Positions 39,249 through 49,329 of a stretch of DNA of 64,000 nt are shown one piece after another. Position 1 is the stretch's first letter. Each line of letters begins with the position of its first letter. Where the stretch lies: assembly GCF_029623955.1 (NCBI RefSeq), contig NZ_JARSBP010000002.1:1612001-1676000 (forward strand). The letters run 5' to 3'. The position numbers and the translations under genes are program-made. Below the pieces are notes generated by a model. The model ran no database searches. It saw only the letters and a list, made by a program, of their open reading frames with translations, and had not been told where the DNA came from. The DNA is from Mycobacterium sp. 236(2023). Its GTDB lineage: Bacteria > Actinomycetota > Actinomycetes > Mycobacteriales > Mycobacteriaceae.

Positions 39249-40581
39249 CACGGGGGCGCTCCGCCAGGGGAAGCGCGGCGGAGACGCGACCGGTAAATCG
39301 ACGGCGGTGCGCCGCACCCAGTTGCCCGGTGGCCTGCGCGTGGTCACCGAGCACGTCCCGTCGGTGCATTCGGCATCGGTCGGGGTGTGGGTGAACGTCG
39401 GCTCCCGCGACGAAGGTCGTAGCGTGGCCGGCGCGGCGCACTTCCTGGAGCACCTGCTGTTCAAGTCGACGCCGACGCGCACCGCGGTCCAGATCGCCCA
39501 GGCCGTCGACGCCGTCGGCGGCGAGCTGAATGCGTTCACCTCTCGTGAGCACACCTGCTATTACGCGCACGTCCTCGATTCGGATCTGGAGCTGGCGATC
39601 GATCTGGTCGCCGATGTGGTCCTGCGCGGCCGGTGTCATGTCGACGATGTCGAGGTCGAGCGCGATGTCGTGCTCGAAGAGATCGCCATGCGCGACGACG
39701 ACCCCGAGGACACCCTCGGCGACGTCTTCCTCTCGGCGATGTTCGGCGATCACCCGGTGGGCCGTCCCGTCATCGGCAGCGTCGAGTCGATTTCGGGAAT
39801 GACTCGCGCGCAACTGCATTCGTTCCATGTGCGTCGCTACACCCCGGACCGGATGGTCGTGGCCGTCGCGGGAAACATCGAGCACGACGAGGTCGTGGCG
39901 CTCGTCCGCGAGCATTTCGGCGCTCGGCTGGTACGCGGACGGTCGCCGGTGGCGCCACGTAAGGGCACCAGCCGGGTGACCGGCCGACCCACCCTCCAAC
40001 TGGTCAACCGGGACGGTGAGCAGACCCACCTTTCGCTGGGGGTCCGCACACCAGGACGGCACTGGGATCACCGGTGGGCGCTGTCGGTGCTGAACACCGC
40101 GTTGGGCGGCGGACTGAGTTCGCGTCTGTTCCAACAGATTCGAGAGACCAGGGGACTGGCGTACTCGGTGTACTCCACTGTCGACACGTTCGCCGACAGT
40201 GGGGCACTGTCGATCTACGCCGGCTGCCTGCCGGAGCGGTTCGACGAGGTGGTCCGCGTGACGACCGACGTGCTGGCCGAGGTGGCCCGCGACGGCATCA
40301 CCGCCGACGAATGTCGGATCGCCAAGGGATCGTTGCGCGGCGGACTGGTTCTGGGCCTGGAGGACTCGGGTTCGCGAATGAACCGCATCGGACGCAGTGA
40401 GCTGAACTACGGCCAGCACCGCACCATCGCGCACACGCTGTCCAAGATCGAGCACGTGACGCTCGACGAGGTGAACGCCGTGGCGCGGCAGTTGCTGACC
40501 CGCCCGTTCGGTGCCGCAGTGCTCGGTCCGGTGCGCACCAAGCGCTCGCTGCCGAGGGCGCTTCAGACGATCGCGGGCTGA
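39223..40581 (+). CDS. pepR: M16-family zinc protease
   Basis: A 452-residue M16 metallopeptidase (processing-peptidase type). The inverted zinc motif HFLEH (in [15 protein letters not shown]) and the downstream Glu in the [19 protein letters not shown] region are present. The C-terminal half has the non-catalytic RGLAYSVYS block. ATG 39223, inside the end of gpsI, is taken as start; GTG 39307 is a shorter option that still keeps the [10 protein letters not shown] core. It follows gpsI as in M. tuberculosis. Confidence 0.9.
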   Translation: MQQRPSAANTGALRQGKRGGDATGKSTAVRRTQLPGGLRVVTEHVPSVHSASVGVWVNVGSRDEGRSVAGAAHFLEHLLFKSTPTRTAVQIAQAVDAVGGELNAFTSREHTCYYAHVLDSDLELAIDLVADVVLRGRCHVDDVEVERDVVLEEIAMRDDDPEDTLGDVFLSAMFGDHPVGRPVIGSVESISGMTRAQLHSFHVRRYTPDRMVVAVAGNIEHDEVVALVREHFGARLVRGRSPVAPRKGTSRVTGRPTLQLVNRDGEQTHLSLGVRTPGRHWDHRWALSVLNTALGGGLSSRLFQQIRETRGLAYSVYSTVDTFADSGALSIYAGCLPERFDEVVRVTTDVLAEVARDGITADECRIAKGSLRGGLVLGLEDSGSRMNRIGRSELNYGQHRTIAHTLSKIEHVTLDEVNAVARQLLTRPFGAAVLGPVRTKRSLPRALQTIAG

Positions 40582-40585
40582 GCTG

Positions 40586-40591
40586 TAGCCT
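40586..40591 (+). promoter_or_regulatory. -10 element of the beta-lactamase gene
   Basis: TAGCCT, 8 bases before ATG 40600, indicates that the beta-lactamase has its own leaderless promoter after pepR. Confidence 0.4.
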
Positions 40592-40599
40592 GGCAGGCG

Positions 40600-41499
40600 A
40601 TGACGGAGCTAACGCGGCGACACGTACTGCTCGGCGGGCTGTCACTGTGCGCGCTGACCGCGTGTTCCGCACAGACCGTTCTTGCCGATCCTGCCCAGCC
40701 GCTGCCTCCTCCCGGCGAACGTTTCGATGCGCTCGCCCAGCGTCACAACGCTCAAATCGGGCTGTACGCAGTCAATCTGGACACGCAGAAGACCCTCGCC
40801 TACCGCGATGGCGAGACCTTCGCGATGTGCTCGACGTTCAAGGCGTACGCCGCCGGGGCGATCCTGCAGCGCGTGCAGCAGGGGAGGGCGAGCCTCACCG
40901 ATACGGTGCCCATCGAGGCCGCCGACATCCGTCCGCATTCACCGGTGACCGAGCCTCGGGTCGGGACGGCGATGTCACTGGCCGAGCTGTGTCAGGCCGC
41001 GTTACAGCAGAGCGACAACGCCGCCGCGAACGGACTGTTGCGGGTGCTGGGCGGGCCGCAGGCGATCACCGAATTCGCCCGCAGCATCGGCGACGACCGT
41101 ACGCGGCTGGACCGCTGGGAGGTGGAGCTGAACTCGGCGGTGCCCGGCGATCCGCGGGACACGAGTACACCGCGCGCGTTGGCCGGCGGTTACCGAGCGC
41201 TGCTCACGGGTGAGGTGTTGCAGGCGGCGGGCCGCCAACAGCTGGTCGACTGGATGCTCGGCAACCAGACCTCGAGCATGCGCGCCGGACTGCCGGCAGG
41301 GTTCACGAGCGCGGACAAGACGGGCAGCGGCGACTACGGCACAACGAACGACATCGGTGTCGCATACGGTCCGGCGGGGCAGCGACTGCTGCTGGCGATC
41401 ATGACGCGGTCGGCGTTCGACGACCCGGACGCGGCGAGCCTGCGTCCACTGATCGGTGAGGTGGCGACGCTTGCGGTGGCCGAGGTCGAGGGGCCCTAG
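40600..41499 (+). CDS. Class A beta-lactamase, Tat-type lipoprotein
   Basis: Hydrolyses beta-lactams outside the membrane. The 299-residue product has all class A motifs: Ser78-Thr-Phe-Lys81, Ser138-Asp-Asn140, Glu174 with Asn178 in WEVELN, and Lys240-Thr-Gly-Ser243. The signal has a twin-arginine motif (TRRHVLLGG) and a lipobox LTAC (Cys22), so it is probably exported folded by Tat and lipid-anchored. It is not in the BlaC context of M. tuberculosis. The 3' end overlaps a convergent gene by 4 bases. Confidence 0.92.
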   Translation: MTELTRRHVLLGGLSLCALTACSAQTVLADPAQPLPPPGERFDALAQRHNAQIGLYAVNLDTQKTLAYRDGETFAMCSTFKAYAAGAILQRVQQGRASLTDTVPIEAADIRPHSPVTEPRVGTAMSLAELCQAALQQSDNAAANGLLRVLGGPQAITEFARSIGDDRTRLDRWEVELNSAVPGDPRDTSTPRALAGGYRALLTGEVLQAAGRQQLVDWMLGNQTSSMRAGLPAGFTSADKTGSGDYGTTNDIGVAYGPAGQRLLLAIMTRSAFDDPDAASLRPLIGEVATLAVAEVEGP

Positions 41500-42053
41500 A
41501 CCAGGCGCAGCGAGTTGTCGCGGTGCAGCACAAAGAAATACGGCGCCCTGATGCCGCGCAGATCCATCGCCCCGAGGACGGTGGTGTCGTCGAGTCGGCG
41601 GAACACGTCGTTGATCGGCAGTTGGTCGTAGATCATCGTCGCGGTGTCGACGCCACGGTAGCGCGTGGTGCGCAGGCGGGCCTTCGGTCCGCGCGCCCTG
41701 AGGGCGGGCTTCAGCGTGGCGATCGGTACGGCGAAGTTCTGGTTCTTCAGGCCGGGAATCCGGGTGGCGACACCGAGGCCGGCGAAGGCGAGCATCGGGT
41801 TCAGTGCCCACAGACCCGTGCCGTCGGCGGTGGGGAAGAGCAGCGGATGGACGGATTCGCTGTCGCCGAAGTGCTTGCCCCACCAACCGCTCGCGGCGAG
41901 CAGGCCGTCGAGGGGGTGGCTGGTCGGCAGTTCGGCGCCATGCCAGGTGCCGAGCATGAAGTCGGGTTCGACGGCCGCGAGGGAGTCGAACAGCTCAAGG
42001 GCGTCGGCCGTGCTGGTCGGGACGTTGGGCATGACGTCGGTGAGCGCAAGCAT
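41496..42053 (-). CDS. GXWXG / DUF4334 domain protein
   Basis: A 185-residue protein with an N-terminal GXWXG motif domain ([29 protein letters not shown], quoted in part) and a C-terminal DUF4334 domain ([18 protein letters not shown]...YFFVLHRD). The fold is probably lipocalin-like; function unknown. ATG 42053 is preferred to 42074 because TATATT lies 7 bases upstream and a palindromic operator follows, shared with the divergent YchJ gene. Confidence 0.8.
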   Translation of the reverse strand: MLALTDVMPNVPTSTADALELFDSLAAVEPDFMLGTWHGAELPTSHPLDGLLAASGWWGKHFGDSESVHPLLFPTADGTGLWALNPMLAFAGLGVATRIPGLKNQNFAVPIATLKPALRARGPKARLRTTRYRGVDTATMIYDQLPINDVFRRLDDTTVLGAMDLRGIRAPYFFVLHRDNSLRLV

Positions 42054-42060
42054 GCCTGTG

Positions 42061-42066
42061 AATATA
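42061..42066 (-). promoter_or_regulatory. -10 element of the DUF4334 gene
   Basis: TATATT on the minus strand, 7 bases before ATG 42053. It is one of the strongest -10 matches in the window and lies right next to the palindrome at 42068. Confidence 0.5.
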
Positions 42067-42067
42067 C

Positions 42068-42081
42068 TTGACACCTGTCAA
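42068..42081. promoter_or_regulatory. Palindromic operator between DUF4334 and YchJ genes
   Basis: TTGACACCTGTCAA is a perfect inverted repeat of 6-bp arms around CC. It abuts the -10 of the minus-strand gene and, read on the plus strand, begins with a consensus -35 (TTGACA). A TetR-like repressor site is likely; no regulator gene is adjacent. Confidence 0.5.
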
Positions 42082-42106
42082 CTTTTCCACAATGCAGACT
42101 GTGAGG

Positions 42107-42481
42107 ATGCGTTCCGACGAGCTCTGCCCCTGTGGCACCGGAGATCGATTCGGTACGTGCTGCCTGCCGATACACGTTTCGGAGCGGCAGGCACAGACCG
42201 CGGAACAACTGATGCGGTCGCGCTACAGCGCTTATGTGGTCGGCGACGGGGACTACATCTGGCGAACGTGGCATCCGCGGACCCGTCCGCCGGAGGTCAC
42301 CGACTTCACCGTGACATGGACGCGGTTGGAGATCGTCGACTGCGTTGGGGGTGGATGCGGCGACAAGGCAGGCGAGGTCGAATTCCGGGCCTACCACCGG
42401 GCGGGTGTCCTTCACGAGCGGTCCCGGTTCGCGGTCCGCGGCGGCCGGTGGGTCTACATCGACGGCGACATCTTCGACTAG
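42107..42481 (+). CDS. YchJ family (UPF0225) SEC-C motif protein
   Basis: A 124-residue protein with the N-terminal SEC-C-like zinc motif CPCGTGDRFGTCCLP and the family blocks AEQLMRSRYSAYVVGDGDYI and RTWHPRTRP, plus a C-terminal NTF2-like half (VEFRAYHRAGVLHERSRF). Start ATG 42107 begins at MRSDELCPCG. Function unknown. It is divergent from the DUF4334 gene. Confidence 0.87.
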   Translation: MRSDELCPCGTGDRFGTCCLPIHVSERQAQTAEQLMRSRYSAYVVGDGDYIWRTWHPRTRPPEVTDFTVTWTRLEIVDCVGGGCGDKAGEVEFRAYHRAGVLHERSRFAVRGGRWVYIDGDIFD

Positions 42482-42489
42482 ACGTTTCA

Positions 42490-42524
42490 TCGCCCGGCCG
42501 GCGCCATGGGCACCGACCGGGCGA
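42490..42524. terminator. Hairpin between converging YchJ and ald genes
   Basis: Perfect 8-bp arms TCGCCCGG (42490-42497) and CCGGGCGA (42517-42524) lie in the short gap between two convergent genes; a bidirectional terminator is plausible. There is no U-run. Confidence 0.4.
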
Positions 42525-42536
42525 GAGGGGATGTCG

Positions 42537-43652
42537 TCAGGCCAGCAGATCTGCGGGGTCGGTGAAGGGCAGGTCGAGGTCGGTGGCGACCTGCTCGGAC
42601 AGCAGCGCGCCTTCGTGGGTGGACAGGCCCTTGGCCAGCGCGGAATCAGCGCGGCAGGCGTCCTGCCAGCCCTTGCCCGCCAGCTTGAGCACGTACGGCA
42701 GCGTCGCGTTGGTCAGCGCGTAGGTCGAGGTGCGCGGCACCGCGCCTGGCATGTTGGCGACGCAGTAGAACACGGTGTCGTGCACCGAGAACGTCGGATC
42801 GTCATGCGTGGTGGGCCGCGAATCCTCGAAGCAGCCGCCCTGGTCGATCGCGATGTCGACCAACACTGCGCCCGACTTCATCGCTGCCACAGTCGAATTG
42901 GTGACCAACTTGGGCGCCTTGGCACCGGGTACCAGCACTGCGCCGATCACGAGGTCGGCGCCCTTGACGGCGTCTTCGAGGTCGAGCATCGACGAGTAGC
43001 GGGTCTCGATGCTGCCGTTGAACTCGTTGTCGATCTTGCGCAGCGTGTTGACGTTGACGTCGAAGACGTTGACGTGGGCGCCCATGCCCTTGGCAATGCG
43101 AGCGGCGTTGTAGCCCGCCACGCCGCCGCCGATGACGACAACCTCAGCCGGCGCGACACCGGGGACGCCGCCCATCAGGACGCCGCGTCCGCCGTGGCTG
43201 CGCATCAGGTGGTAGGCGCCGACCTGTGCGGAGAGGCGGCCGGCGACCTCGCTCATCGGGGCGAGCAGCGGGAGCGCCCCATCGGCGGTCTGGACCGTCT
43301 CGTAGGCGATCGACGTGGTGCCGGACGCCATCAGGGCATCGGTGCACGGCTTGGACGCGGCGAGGTGGAGGTAGGTGAAGAGTGTCTGACCCTGACGCAT
43401 CTTGGCGTACTCGGGCTCGATGGGCTCCTTGACCTTGAGCAGCAGCTCGGCTTCGGCCCAGACCTCGTCAGCGGTATTGATCATCTGGGCGCCGGCGCGC
43501 TTGAAATCGGCATCGGAGATGGCGGAGCCGTCGCCGGCACCGGCCTGGATGAGGACCTCGTGGCCGCGCTGGACCAGCTCGGCGACACCGGACGGCGTGA
43601 TCGCGACGCGGAATTCGTTGTTCTTGATCTCGGTCGGGATGCCGACGCGCAT
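42537..43652 (-). CDS. ald: L-alanine dehydrogenase
   Basis: Reversible NAD-dependent deamination of alanine to pyruvate, important for alanine use and redox balance in low oxygen. The 371-residue protein shows [17 protein letters not shown], the catalytic Lys in LLLKVKEP and His in [10 protein letters not shown], and the NAD loop [16 protein letters not shown]. The start at ATG 43652 has a GAGGAG site; the frame is open to 43715. Divergent from the Lrp-type regulator at 43748, which should control it. Confidence 0.95.
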   Translation of the reverse strand: MRVGIPTEIKNNEFRVAITPSGVAELVQRGHEVLIQAGAGDGSAISDADFKRAGAQMINTADEVWAEAELLLKVKEPIEPEYAKMRQGQTLFTYLHLAASKPCTDALMASGTTSIAYETVQTADGALPLLAPMSEVAGRLSAQVGAYHLMRSHGGRGVLMGGVPGVAPAEVVVIGGGVAGYNAARIAKGMGAHVNVFDVNVNTLRKIDNEFNGSIETRYSSMLDLEDAVKGADLVIGAVLVPGAKAPKLVTNSTVAAMKSGAVLVDIAIDQGGCFEDSRPTTHDDPTFSVHDTVFYCVANMPGAVPRTSTYALTNATLPYVLKLAGKGWQDACRADSALAKGLSTHEGALLSEQVATDLDLPFTDPADLLA

Positions 43653-43747
43653 GATCGCTCCTCGATAGGGGAATTCGGTTGAATCAATTGTGAAGAAACA
43701 TCGAAATAGAGGCAATAACGATGACGATCATTTCGTAGAGTGTCGAT
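43653..43747. promoter_or_regulatory. ald-aldR intergenic control region
   Basis: A 95-base AT-rich region between divergent ald and its regulator. Several AT-rich half-sites (for example around 43681-43700 and 43720-43735) could bind an Lrp-type octamer. The aldR -10 (TAGAGT, 43736-43741) lies 6 bases before its ATG. Exact AldR sites cannot be fixed by eye. Confidence 0.5.
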
Positions 43748-44263
43748 ATGCCAGAAGGATCATCAGAATTTGATGGGACTCGTGCGGCGCGCCCGAAGGA
43801 TGTTCGGGCCCCTGCGATCGACGAGGTCGACCGGCGGATTCTGACGGCTCTGCACGCCGACGCCCGGATGTCCAATAGTGCGCTCGCCGACCTGATCGGG
43901 ATCGCCGCATCGACGTGTCACGGCAGGGTTCGGCGGCTGCAGGACCTCGGGGTGATCCGCGGGTTTTACGCCGACATCGATCCCGCGGCGATCGGATTGA
44001 CGTTGCAGGCGATGATCTCGGTCAGCCTGCAGGCCAACTCGCGAGGCAAGATCCGCAACTTCATCCAGACGATCCGACGCAAGCCCCAGGTCATGGATGT
44101 CTATTTTCTCGCCGGGGCTGACGACTTCATCCTGCATGTCGCTGCGCGCGACACCGACGATCTGCGGGCGTTCGTGGTCGAGAATCTCAACGCCGACGCC
44201 GATGTGGCCGGGACGCAGACGTCACTGATCTTCGAGCATCTGCGTGGCGCCTCGCCGCTGTAG
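43748..44263 (+). CDS. aldR: Lrp/AsnC-family regulator of ald
   Basis: A 171-residue Lrp-type regulator. An N-terminal extension of about 25 residues leads to the HTH (RMSNSALADLIGIAASTCHGRVRRLQDLG, quoted in part) and the C-terminal RAM/ACT ligand domain (VMDVYFLAGADDFILHVAA). Divergent from ald, as AldR is in M. tuberculosis, where amino acids modulate activation or repression. Leaderless-type start. Confidence 0.9.
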   Translation: MPEGSSEFDGTRAARPKDVRAPAIDEVDRRILTALHADARMSNSALADLIGIAASTCHGRVRRLQDLGVIRGFYADIDPAAIGLTLQAMISVSLQANSRGKIRNFIQTIRRKPQVMDVYFLAGADDFILHVAARDTDDLRAFVVENLNADADVAGTQTSLIFEHLRGASPL

Positions 44264-44647
44264 TCAGGCGGGTGTCAGTGTGACGTTGAGCAGGGCGACG
44301 GCAACGTCGCTCGGAAGGACGTCGACGAAGGTCGGCGCATCTCTGAGCGCGGATCCCGTGCCGATGATGTTGGCGGGAAAGGTTGCCGCACAAGGGAAGT
44401 TGCTGCATCGGAACCAGATGCCGGGCGGGCTCTGATAGGGCTGCATGCTCGGCGACTGGTCCACGCGATAGCGGCCCGGCGGGATGTAGGACGTCGCCCA
44501 TCCGTCTCGCGGTTGGGTTGTCACGCCGAAGACGCCGTTGCTGCCGTAGGGCACGGCGATCGCGGGGGAGGCGGCCAGTGTCCCCGCCATCAGGGTGCAT
44601 GCCGTCGCCGCGGCGAACGTCAACGATCGCCGGTGTGTGCCGCTCAT
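44264..44647 (-). CDS. Small secreted protein, unknown
   Basis: A 127-residue exported protein with a cleavable signal (THRRSLTFAAATACTLMAGTLAASPAIA region, about 30 residues, likely cut after AIA). The mature part has one Cys pair (FRCSNFPCAATFP) and no recognised domain. Similar small secreted proteins with a YIPPGRYRVD block are common in mycobacteria. It ends directly against the aldR stop. Confidence 0.65.
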   Translation of the reverse strand: MSGTHRRSLTFAAATACTLMAGTLAASPAIAVPYGSNGVFGVTTQPRDGWATSYIPPGRYRVDQSPSMQPYQSPPGIWFRCSNFPCAATFPANIIGTGSALRDAPTFVDVLPSDVAVALLNVTLTPA

Positions 44648-45065
44648 TCTCCGAGGCTAAACCGCGCTACGGAACGTCGTCCTCGTCTTGAGGTAATAGG
44701 TATCTCTCGGGGTGGTGGTAGCCGTTGATGCGATGTTGGCCGTCCCCCGCAAGCGGGTGGTGCCCCCAGTCGAGGTCTGGTGGTGGGAGCCATTCGGTGT
44801 GGCCTGTGGCGTTCTTGCGGGTGCGCCAACCCGTTTTGTCGAGCATGCGGTGGTCGGGGCCGCAGGCGAAGGTCAGCTCGTCGATGTTGGTCTGTCCGTC
44901 GTCTTTCCAATCCGCGACCGCGTGATGCACTTGGGCCCAGTAGCCAGACACCGTGCAGCCGGGTCGGGTGCAGCCGCGCTCCTTGCCGTGCAGGACGATG
45001 CGCTGGGCGGGGTTGGCCAACCTTTTAGCCCTGCCGAGGTAGAGCGACTGTTCGGTGTGCTGGTC

Positions 45066-45067
45066 AA
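45066..45067 (-). other. Single-base frameshift in the HNH gene
   Basis: On the minus strand the frame reads ...YLYVY then TGA. Dropping one T at 45066 or 45067 restores D-Q-H-T-E-Q-S-L-Y-L-G-R-A-K-R-L-A-N, continuous with the HNH part. Confidence 0.75.
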
Positions 45068-45414
45068 TAGACGTACAGGTAGTGGAATGCGTTGGCGGCC
45101 ATCTGGATCAGATCGCGCATCGGCACCAGGCTGCCGCCGCCGGTGACCGCGACGCCGGCGCCTTTCTCCAACTCCTGCAACGTGGTGGACACGATCACCG
45201 TGACGGGAAGGCCGTTGTGATCGCCGAGCCCGCCTTCGAGTGCACGGCATGCGAGGGCTTCGAGCGCATCGTGGTTGCGCTGCTCCGGCGTGCGCGGATC
45301 GGTGCCGAGCGGCTGCGGCGACGGATCGTGGTCATCGGTCACGGGGTCGCCGACGCTCGCCGTTTCGTTAGTGTCGGCGGTGTCGTCGAGTTCTTCGACG
45401 GGGATGTTGTGTCC

Positions 45415-45423
45415 CGGTGCGGC
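45415..45423. repeat. Target-site duplication, left copy
   Basis: CGGTGCGGC, identical to 46857-46865. It flanks the IS and encodes A-A-P of the interrupted gene on the minus strand. Confidence 0.85.
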
Positions 45424-46856
45424 GGGCGTGTCAGATGGTTTGTGTAGCTGTGGCTCCTGAGTGAATGGAGCAGTATCGATGGATGTGAGCACTGACGAGC
45501 CGATGTCGGGCGCTGAGGCCATGGAGGCGTTGAAGTCCGCGGGTGTGTTGGACGATGTGTTGGCCAAGATCGATGCCGGCCAGTTGCAGTTGACCGGTCA
45601 GGGCGGGTTTCTGGCCGAGATGGTCAAAGCGGTGCTCGAGCGTGGCCTGGCTGCTGAGCTGACCGACCATCTGGGCTATGAGAAGGGTGATCCGGTCGGG
45701 CGTGAACTGCCCAACGCCCGCAACGGGTTCACCCCCAAGACAGTCGCCAGTGAAGTCGGCGATGTCGGGTTGGCGATCCCGCGTGATCGCGAGGGCAGTT
45801 TCACCCCGACGCTGGTCCCGAAGGGCTCGCGACGCCTGGGCGGCCTCGACGACATGATCATCTCGCTCTACGCCGGCGGAATGACTATCCGCGACATTCA
45901 GCATCATCTGGCCACCACGATCGGCACCGAGCTCTCCCACGAGACGATTTCCAAGATCACCGACGCGGTACTCGACGAGGTGGCCCAATGGCAGAAACGG
46001 CCGCTTGAGGAGCTGTATCCGATCGTCTATCTCGACGCTCTGGTCATCAAGATCCGCGACGGCCATCAGGTCAAGAACAGGGCAGCCCACATCGCCGTCG
46101 GTGTCGATCTCGACGGGATCCGCCACGTGCTGGGAATCTGGGTCACAGCCAACGAGGGCGCCAAGTTCTGGGCTGGGGTGTGCGCAGAGCTGGCCAATCG
46201 CGGGGTCAAAGACATCCTGATCGTGTGCACCGACGGGCTGACCGGGTTCGCCGAAGCCGTTGAGGCGACCTGGCCGCAGGCCACTGTGCAGACCTGTGTG
46301 GTGCATCTGATCCGCAACTCGATGCGGTTCGTGTCCTACGGCCAGCGTAGGGCGATCGCAGCCGCGCTCAAGACCGTCTACACCGCCCCGACTGTCGATG
46401 CCGCAGCGGAGGCGTTCGAGGAATTCGCCAATTCGACTCTGGGACAGTCGAACCCGACGACCGTGATCGCCTGGCGCAACGCCTGGGAGCGGTTCATCCC
46501 GTTCCTGGCGTTCCCGCCAGCGTTGCGGCGGATCATCTACACCACCAACGCGATCGAATCGTTGAACTACCAACTGCGCAAGATCATCAAGAACCGCGGC
46601 CACTTCCCCAACGATCAAGCCGCGGTCAAACTGCTCTGGCTGGCGATCTGCAACATCGAGGACAAACGCGCCCGAGAACGGCAGAAGTTCTATGACGACC
46701 CGCTCAAAACCGGGGATCGCTCACGCAGTAAGCGTCTCGTCGAGGGAGCACGCACCAACGGCTGGAAGCAAGCATTGGGCGCACTAGCGCTGACCTACCC
46801 CGAACGAATCAACCCCTACCTATAACCCGCCACCTACACAGAAATCTTGACAAGCT
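45424..46856 (+). mobile_element. IS256-family insertion sequence
   Basis: A 1433-bp element bounded by 9-bp direct repeats. Imperfect terminal inverted repeats of about 23 bases (left 45425-45447, right 46834-46856; 15 of 23 match, sharing TGTCA near the tip and GTGTAG inside) flank a single transposase gene. Removing the element and one direct repeat restores the reading frame of the host gene exactly. The left tip could be off by one base. Confidence 0.88.
45479..46825 (+). CDS. IS256-family (Mutator-type) transposase
   Basis: A 448-residue DDE transposase moving the element by a copy-out mechanism typical of the family. Landmarks are LTDHLGYEKGDPVG, VYLDALVIKIRDG (first Asp), VCTDGLTGFAEAVEATWP (second Asp) and TTNAIESLNYQLRK with the Glu. 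The frame is intact, so the element may be active. ATG 45479 follows GGAG by 9 bases; GTG 45461 is an alternative. Strand is opposite to the gene it interrupts. Confidence 0.93.
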   Translation: MDVSTDEPMSGAEAMEALKSAGVLDDVLAKIDAGQLQLTGQGGFLAEMVKAVLERGLAAELTDHLGYEKGDPVGRELPNARNGFTPKTVASEVGDVGLAIPRDREGSFTPTLVPKGSRRLGGLDDMIISLYAGGMTIRDIQHHLATTIGTELSHETISKITDAVLDEVAQWQKRPLEELYPIVYLDALVIKIRDGHQVKNRAAHIAVGVDLDGIRHVLGIWVTANEGAKFWAGVCAELANRGVKDILIVCTDGLTGFAEAVEATWPQATVQTCVVHLIRNSMRFVSYGQRRAIAAALKTVYTAPTVDAAAEAFEEFANSTLGQSNPTTVIAWRNAWERFIPFLAFPPALRRIIYTTNAIESLNYQLRKIIKNRGHFPNDQAAVKLLWLAICNIEDKRARERQKFYDDPLKTGDRSRSKRLVEGARTNGWKQALGALALTYPERINPYL

Positions 46857-46865
46857 CGGTGCGGC
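46857..46865. repeat. Target-site duplication, right copy
   Basis: CGGTGCGGC, identical to 45415-45423, at the other end of the IS256-family element. Confidence 0.85.
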
Positions 46866-47543
46866 TTCTTTGGCCCACACCGCTTCCACCATCGCCCGGC
46901 ATTTGGCTGTCATCCAGCCGCTGACCCGGCTGTAGCCGTCGGCTTGCTGGCGCCCGAACCGCACCCCACGCTTGCGGATGCGCTCCTTGTCCGACGGAGC
47001 AGGACCGTCCTGATCGATCTTGACCAACAAGTACCTAGCCGCTGCGGATAGGGTCTCCGGATCCAGCCCCGCGCCCTGGCGCGCCAATTCCACATCGGCC
47101 TGCGCACGCGTGCCGGCATCCACCCACTTCGGCAACGTCTTGTGGAACTTCGCGATCACCGCGACATGCTCCTCATCGAGTAGCCCCTGAGCTTGGGCGG
47201 CGGCGGTGGCTTCCCATAGCGGTGCCAACGGCTCGCCGCTGATCGCCCGCCCCGGTCCCAGGCTTTTGGCCCGCACCAACCGGCGTCCCGCTTCTCTCCC
47301 CGAGATCCGCAGAGCCGTGGTCAACACCTTCTTCCACGACGCCTCTCCCAGCCGGTGCGGTTCAGTCTCTGCCAGAAGCCGCGCCAGCACCCGATGCTCC
47401 AGGGTCGGAATCGTACGGGTCACCGTCGCCAACTCACTCAACAGCCTGATCAGCTCGCGGTGGGACAACTCGTCGCACGCCTTGGCCAGGATGGTGATCT
47501 GCTCACCCATCCCCGCCAACGCGTCCGACACCGCATCCATGAA

Positions 47544-47559
47544 TCGAACACTAGTTCGA
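47544..47559. promoter_or_regulatory. LexA (SOS) box overlapping a -10 element
   Basis: TCGAACACTAGTTCGA matches the mycobacterial/Gram-positive LexA consensus TCGAAC-N4-GTTCGA exactly. Within it, on the minus strand, TAGTGT (47548-47553) lies 7 bases before ATG 47540 of the DUF222/HNH gene. LexA binding would cover the -10 and repress it until DNA damage. Confidence 0.85.
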
Positions 47560-47663
47560 ACCACCGACAAGCCGGGATCGAAATGTGACCAGAGAAACCC
47601 AAGTGGCAGAAGAAAATTCAGAGGTTTGGTTGTCCGGCAGGGGGCAGGCCCCCGCCCGCCCGA

Positions 47664-48873
<1,210 letters not shown>

Positions 48874-48877
<4 letters not shown>

Positions 48878-49329
48878 GCAAGACACTGCTGATCGTTCAC
48901 CACACTCCGTCGCCGCACTGCCACGAGATGTTCGAGGCTGTGATCGCCGGAGCTACCGATCCCGAGATCGACGGCGTCGACGTCGTCCGCAGTCCTGCCC
49001 TGACAGTGTCACCGGCTGAGATGCTCGCCGCCGACGGTTATATCCTCGCAACGCCGGTCAACCTCGGATATCTCAGTGGCGCACTGAAACACGCATTCGA
49101 CTGCGCGTATTACCAACTCCTCGACGCCACCCGCGGACGACCCTTCGGGGCCTATCTGCACGGCAACGAAGGCACCGAGGGGGCCGAGCGGGCGCTGGCC
49201 GGCATCACCGGCGGCCTCGGCTGGGAACAGGCCGCGGAGACGGTCATCGTGTCCGGCAAGCCGACCAAAGACGACCTCGAAAACTGCTGGAACCTCGGCG
49301 CGACGGTCGCCGCTCAGTTGATGGTGTGA
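48874..49329 (+). CDS. Flavodoxin-like NAD(P)H reductase family protein
   Basis: A 151-residue flavodoxin-fold protein (NADPH-dependent FMN reductase type). The phosphate loop is HHTPSPHCHEM, and TPVNLGYLSGALKHAFD plus YLHGNEGTEGAE match FMN contacts in relatives. Third gene of the dapB operon; 4-base overlap with the preceding gene. Electron partner unknown. The 3' end overlaps a convergent gene by 16 bases. Confidence 0.78.

Larger units (their letters stand above)
44667..47540 (-). pseudogene. DUF222/HNH endonuclease gene (13E12 type), disrupted
   Basis: The N-terminal 228 codons (47540-46857, from MDAVSDALAG) carry the DUF222 helical domain. The rest resumes at 45423 (AAPGHNIPVEELDD) and ends with an HNH domain (CTRPGCTVSGYWAQVHHAV, then DELTFACGPDHR) at 44667. 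An IS256-family element (45424-46856) splits it, and near 45066 one extra base turns Y-D-Q-H-T-E-Q into a TGA stop and shifts the frame. These proteins are repeated in mycobacterial genomes, and some copies belong to the SOS regulon. A LexA box lies at the promoter. Confidence 0.85.

Noticed and set aside
44667..45020. 117-codon HNH frame as a separate intact gene
   Set aside because: It lacks its own start signal and continues a DUF222 protein across a one-base frameshift, so it is listed as part of the pseudogene.
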